Source of the DNA: an uncultured Ruminococcus sp.
GTDB lineage: Bacteria > Bacillota > Clostridia > Lachnospirales > Lachnospiraceae
Assembly (NCBI GenBank): GCA_900553885.1
Contig: USFD01000003.1
Location: 4,543 to 68,542 of the forward strand
Length of the DNA stretch: 64,000 nt
Reading direction: 5' to 3'
The notes under the pieces are model-generated. The model did no database searches. It was not told the origin of the DNA and saw nothing but the letters and a program-made list of their open reading frames with translations. The first letter of the stretch is position 1; every line of letters begins with the position of its first letter. Of this stretch, positions 60,200-64,000 are shown in pieces. A program made the position numbers and the translations under genes.

Positions 60200-60362
60200 G
60201 GTGTCTCCTTTCCTAAAGCGTTTACTCATCCAGTCTTACAGAGAGTATTCTTTCCATATATTGTGTTGTCTACACTGGCTATTTAATCACACTTTGGCTT
60301 GAATGATAAGTGAAAAAATGGTATTATTGATGACAAAAATGCAATAATAGGAGCGATAGAGA

Positions 60363-61247
60363 ATGACAACACAGCAACTGACAACATTTATATATGTGGC
60401 TGAAAATCTGAATTTTGCAAGGGCCGCGGAACTGCTGAACATTACGCAGTCCGCTGTTTCCCGGCAGATACACGCCCTGGAAGAGGAGCTTGGCGCCAGC
60501 CTGTTTCACCGCACAACAAGGACGGTTACCCTCACCCCTGCAGGGCTCAGTTTTCTTGAGGATGCAAAACATATCACAGCCCGGCTCAGACTTGCCGCAT
60601 CCAAAATCCAGCATCATACAGATTCCCAGGTTCAGGTGTTATCCATCGGCTGCGAAAATGAGGCATATCTGGACCTTTTGTCTGAGATTCTCAGTGTCTG
60701 CCGGAAACGGATCCCGGCCTTTCATCCTTTTCTGCGCCTGATCTCTCACCGCTCCCTTCTGAATCTCTTCTACCAGGGGGAAATCGAGCTGATGTTCGGA
60801 TTCAGGGACGACGTGCCCCTGCGCAGTGACATTGTCTATCAGGAACTGACCCGGGTTCCGCTCTGCTGTGTACTGCCGGTGTCTCATCCCTTTACCTCAA
60901 AATCCTGTCTCAGTAAGCAGGATCTTCTGTCCGAAACCCTGATTGTATCCTCCTCCTATACTGTCCCCGCAAAAGCCGCGGAATTCCAGCATCAGACCGC
61001 CCTTCAGCTCCCGCCGGAATCTGTCCTCATGTGCGAAAATATGCAGATGCTGCTGACTCTGGTCCGGGCAGGATACGGGTATTCCATCCTTCCGCAGTCC
61101 AGGTTCAACTGCGCGGGACTGCAGTATATTCCGCTGAAGAAAACAGATGCTTTATCATACGGAATATTTTATAAAAGCGGGAATTCCAACCCGCTTCTCA
61201 GGAAAGTGGCAGCGGCGGCACTCTCCTATTGTGAACTTCCGGCATAA
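60363..61247 (+). CDS. LysR family transcriptional regulator
   Basis: 294 residues. HTH LNFARAAELLNITQSAVSRQ at residues 16-35, then SVLFRTTRTVTLTPAG-type linker (here FHRTTRTVTLTPAG) and an effector domain. AGGAGCG precedes the ATG. Divergent from cfa with 163 bases between starts. Confidence 0.9.
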   Translation: MTTQQLTTFIYVAENLNFARAAELLNITQSAVSRQIHALEEELGASLFHRTTRTVTLTPAGLSFLEDAKHITARLRLAASKIQHHTDSQVQVLSIGCENEAYLDLLSEILSVCRKRIPAFHPFLRLISHRSLLNLFYQGEIELMFGFRDDVPLRSDIVYQELTRVPLCCVLPVSHPFTSKSCLSKQDLLSETLIVSSSYTVPAKAAEFQHQTALQLPPESVLMCENMQMLLTLVRAGYGYSILPQSRFNCAGLQYIPLKKTDALSYGIFYKSGNSNPLLRKVAAAALSYCELPA

Positions 61248-61272
61248 TCTGTTTCCGGACGCAGCGCGCTGC

Positions 61273-61301
61273 TTGACAGACATTTATCCGAAATCTATAG
61301 T
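61273..61301 (+). promoter_or_regulatory. promoter of the UvrA2-like gene
   Basis: TTGACA (61273-61278), 17-base spacer, TATAGT (61296-61301), followed by ATAGTAATTACATAGTAAC with repeated ATAGTAA, a possible regulator site. Confidence 0.6.
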
Positions 61302-61422
61302 AATTACATAGTAACTGTTTCTGTCTGTAAAACGGCGTAATACGGCGTAATATATGCCCCCGCCGGCTGTCAATCCGTGCACGGGAAAACGCAGGCAGAA
61401 AATGAAAAGGGAAGGATACTGT

Positions 61423-63915
61423 ATGAACAGCAGAAATAATATTGGCCGCATTAAAATCCGCGGCGCAAAAGTACACAATCTGAAAAATATCGATGTAGAC
61501 GTTCCGCTGAACCGGATCGTCGGCATCGCCGGAGTGTCAGGCTCCGGCAAATCATCTCTGGCCCTGGGCGTTTTATACGCCGAGGGTTCCCGCCGTTATC
61601 TGGATGCACTGTCCACTTACACAAGACGACGCATGACACAGGCCGCAAAAGCACAGGTAGATCAGGTGCTCTATGTGCCTGCCGCCCTGGCCCTTCACCA
61701 GCGCCCCGGCGTGCCGGGCATCCGCAGCACTTTCGGCACCGGAACCGAACTTCTGAACAGTCTCCGGCTCATGTTTTCCCGGCTTGCCAGCCACAGATGT
61801 CCGGACGGACATTATCTGAGGCCCACTCTGGCTGTAGCCGCAGGACAGGAGCTGGTCTGTCCGGAATGCGGGAAACATTTCTTCGCGCCCTCGGCCGAAG
61901 AGCTGGCCTTTAACAGTCAGGGCGCCTGCCGCACCTGCGACGGAACCGGAATTGTCCGGACGGTTGACCGGACCACGCTGGTACCTGACGAATCCCTTTC
62001 CATTGATGAAGGAGCCGTCGCCCCCTGGAATTCGCTGATGTGGTCGCTGATGACAGACGTCTGCCGGGAAATGGGCGTGCGCACGGATATCCCCTTCCGG
62101 GAACTGACTGAGAAAGAAAAAGACATTGTCTACAACGGTCCGGCTGAGAAGAAACATATCCTCTACCACTCCAGAAAGACCAATCAGGCCAGCGAACTTG
62201 ATTTCACATATTACAACGCAGTTTACACTGTAGAAAACGCTCTCTCAAAAGTAAAAGACGAGAAGGGCATGAAGCGGGTGGAAAAATTTCTGAAAGAAGA
62301 TACCTGCCCGGACTGTCAGGGGAGCCGTCTGTCCGAAGCTGCCAGAGCCCCCAGACTGCAGGGAATCTCTCTTGACGCCGCCTGCCGTATGACACTCTCT
62401 GATCTTGTGAAATGGGTTGCAGATGTGCCCGCTTCCCTCCCGGAAGAAATGCGTCCCATGGCGGAAAGCATCTGCGAGTCTTTTCAGACCAGCGCCAGGA
62501 GACTTCTGGACCTGGGGCTGGGATACCTGACTCTTGACCGCACCTCTTCCACTCTTTCCACCGGGGAACGGCAGAGAATGCAGCTGGCCCGGGCTGTGCG
62601 CAACCGGACCACCGGCGTCCTCTATGTGCTGGACGAGCCCTCCATCGGACTCCATCCATCCAACATTGTGGGCCTGACCGGAGTCATGGACGATCTGATT
62701 GCAGACGGGAACTCTGTCGTCTTAGTGGATCATGACACACAGGTTCTCTCTGTCTCAGACTGGATCATAGAGATGGGGCCGGGCGCCGGCGCGGACGGCG
62801 GTCTTGTCATCGCGGAGGGAACGCCTGCCTCTCTGTCAGAGAATCCCCGCTCTGTCATCGGACCGTTTCTCTCCGGAGCCGCCGGAGCTCCTCTGAGAAA
62901 GCAGGCTTCCTTATCCGGAATGTTCAGCGGCGGAAAAATCCGGCTGGCCACATCAGAGATCCATACGGTAAAGCCTCTGAAAGTGGAGATCCCGAAAGGA
63001 AAACTGACCGTAGTAACCGGAGTGTCCGGCTCCGGTAAGACAACGCTGATCCTGGAAAGCCTTATCCCTGCGCTGGAATCACTGACCCGCGGGAAAAAGC
63101 TTCCGGAACATGTGCGCTCCATAGAAGCAGAGGGCATTGAACATGTGAAACTCATCGACGCAACCCCCATCGGGATCAATGTGCGCTCCACTGTTTCTAC
63201 CTACGCAAATGTGCATGACGAACTGAGGAAAACCTTCGCCCGGACAGCGGACGCAAAGGATCGGAAGTACAAAGCCGGGGACTTCTCCTACAACACCGGA
63301 AAGCTGCGCTGTCCGGTCTGCGACGGAACCGGAGAAATCAGCCTGGACGTCCAGTTTCTTCCGGACGTGGATATCCCCTGTCCGGAATGCCGAGGCTCAA
63401 GATATGCAAAAGACGCGGGAAAAATAAAATATACCAATAAGGAAGGGCAGAGCTATTCCCTGCCGGAGCTGATGGCCATGAACGTAAGCCGGGCCCTTGA
63501 AGCCTGCAGCGATCTGAAACTGGTCCGGCAGCGGCTGCAGGTGCTTGAAGATCTGGGCCTGGGATACCTGACTCTGGGCGAAGAAACTCCCAGCCTGTCC
63601 GGCGGCGAGGCCCAGCGCCTGAAACTTGCCAGCGAGATGGGAAAAGTCCAGTCTGATTCCGTTTTCGTCTTCGACGAACCTACCATCGGACTTCATCCCC
63701 TGGACGTCCGCACACTGCTTGGCGTATTTCAGACTCTGATCGATCACGGAGCTACCGTCATTGTAATCGAACACGATCTGGACGTCATACGGAATGCAGA
63801 TTATATCATTGACATGGGCCCGGGCGGCGGCGATGACGGCGGCCGGATCGTGGCTGTGGGAACACCGGAGGAAATACGGAAAACGGCGGAAAGTGTTACA
63901 GGAAAATATCTGTAA
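61423..63915 (+). CDS. UvrA2-like ABC protein (excinuclease subunit A paralogue)
   Basis: 830 residues from ATG at 61423 (AAGGA upstream), shorter than UvrA (about 940). Two ABC modules: Walker A GVSGSGKSSL near residue 39 and GVSGSGKTTL near 537; signatures LSTGERQRM (one changed residue) and LSGGEAQRL; Walker B VLYVLDEPSIGLH and VFVFDEPTIGLH. Zinc-finger pairs CPECGKHFF, CRTCDGTG, CPDCQGSR, CPVCDGTG and CPECRGSR are kept. No uvrB or uvrC nearby. Short UvrA2 proteins aid tolerance of DNA-intercalating drugs; exact role unproven. Confidence 0.88.
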   Translation: MNSRNNIGRIKIRGAKVHNLKNIDVDVPLNRIVGIAGVSGSGKSSLALGVLYAEGSRRYLDALSTYTRRRMTQAAKAQVDQVLYVPAALALHQRPGVPGIRSTFGTGTELLNSLRLMFSRLASHRCPDGHYLRPTLAVAAGQELVCPECGKHFFAPSAEELAFNSQGACRTCDGTGIVRTVDRTTLVPDESLSIDEGAVAPWNSLMWSLMTDVCREMGVRTDIPFRELTEKEKDIVYNGPAEKKHILYHSRKTNQASELDFTYYNAVYTVENALSKVKDEKGMKRVEKFLKEDTCPDCQGSRLSEAARAPRLQGISLDAACRMTLSDLVKWVADVPASLPEEMRPMAESICESFQTSARRLLDLGLGYLTLDRTSSTLSTGERQRMQLARAVRNRTTGVLYVLDEPSIGLHPSNIVGLTGVMDDLIADGNSVVLVDHDTQVLSVSDWIIEMGPGAGADGGLVIAEGTPASLSENPRSVIGPFLSGAAGAPLRKQASLSGMFSGGKIRLATSEIHTVKPLKVEIPKGKLTVVTGVSGSGKTTLILESLIPALESLTRGKKLPEHVRSIEAEGIEHVKLIDATPIGINVRSTVSTYANVHDELRKTFARTADAKDRKYKAGDFSYNTGKLRCPVCDGTGEISLDVQFLPDVDIPCPECRGSRYAKDAGKIKYTNKEGQSYSLPELMAMNVSRALEACSDLKLVRQRLQVLEDLGLGYLTLGEETPSLSGGEAQRLKLASEMGKVQSDSVFVFDEPTIGLHPLDVRTLLGVFQTLIDHGATVIVIEHDLDVIRNADYIIDMGPGGGDDGGRIVAVGTPEEIRKTAESVTGKYL

Positions 63916-64000
63916 TATCTATAAAAAGAAAGGACATCATCTTGAGAGGGTGTAAAAATTTCTGTGTCTATGGGGAAAAATCTTCTTTGATAAGAAACAG
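63916..64000. other. right window edge, no gene established
   Basis: AAAGGACATCATC precedes a TTG at about 63943 that opens a frame running off the window. The stretch GAGGGTGTAAAAATTTCTGT is like the ends of IS256-group elements, so an insertion sequence may begin here, but no second end or transposase is visible. Confidence 0.25.

Overview
The window is a 64 kb stretch of a bacterial chromosome from a low-to-mid GC Gram-positive anaerobe, most likely a gut Lachnospiraceae (Clostridia). The signs are a class III (anaerobic) ribonucleotide reductase, a sensory-type [FeFe]-hydrogenase paired with a SpoIIE-type phosphatase, hydroxylamine reductase (Hcp), strong AGGAGG ribosome sites, many MarR/LysR/Rrf2 regulators and clostridial family pairs such as DUF3793 plus flavodoxin. 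Genus cannot be fixed by reading alone. I saw no rRNA, tRNA, CRISPR array, prophage or intact insertion sequence.

Left part (1-23 kb), mostly housekeeping: nrdD (cut by the window edge) behind tandem NrdR boxes; an alanine/glycine:sodium symporter behind a glycine riboswitch; a ZIP metal transporter; a Fur-boxed DUF3793-flavodoxin operon; a small P-loop protein; a trkA-trkH-membrane protein operon; an EF-G paralogue; tyrA-aroA; a HydS-like hydrogenase gene split by an apparent one-base frameshift, coupled to a PP2C phosphatase; two FMN/Fe-S flavoproteins divergent from an HxlR regulator; and a csoR-copA copper operon whose last part is an in-frame CopZ domain with its own ribosome site.

Middle (23-48 kb), accessory: zinc-ribbon and GNAT proteins, a CGGC-domain gene remnant, a MarR-MefA-like efflux pair with lower GC, a patatin, rrf2-pepT behind a 156-nt structured dispersed repeat, crp/fnr-type regulator divergent from hcp, an AraC-MerR pair next to a two-gene chromate-type transporter with a MerR-style 19-bp-spacer promoter, a truncated aldo/keto reductase, and several drug exporters with their own regulators: two MATE pumps and a heterodimeric ABC exporter.

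Right part (48-57 kb) is the most coherent system: one minus-strand array DUF3842 - larE - larB - larC - five-gene nickel/peptide-type ABC transporter. It would import nickel and build the nickel-pincer nucleotide cofactor, yet no larA is in the window. A 308-nt structured gap containing an intrinsic terminator separates DUF3842 from larE and is a candidate attenuator. The window closes with a third MATE-MarR pair, cyclopropane fatty acid synthase divergent from a LysR gene, and a UvrA2-like ABC protein.
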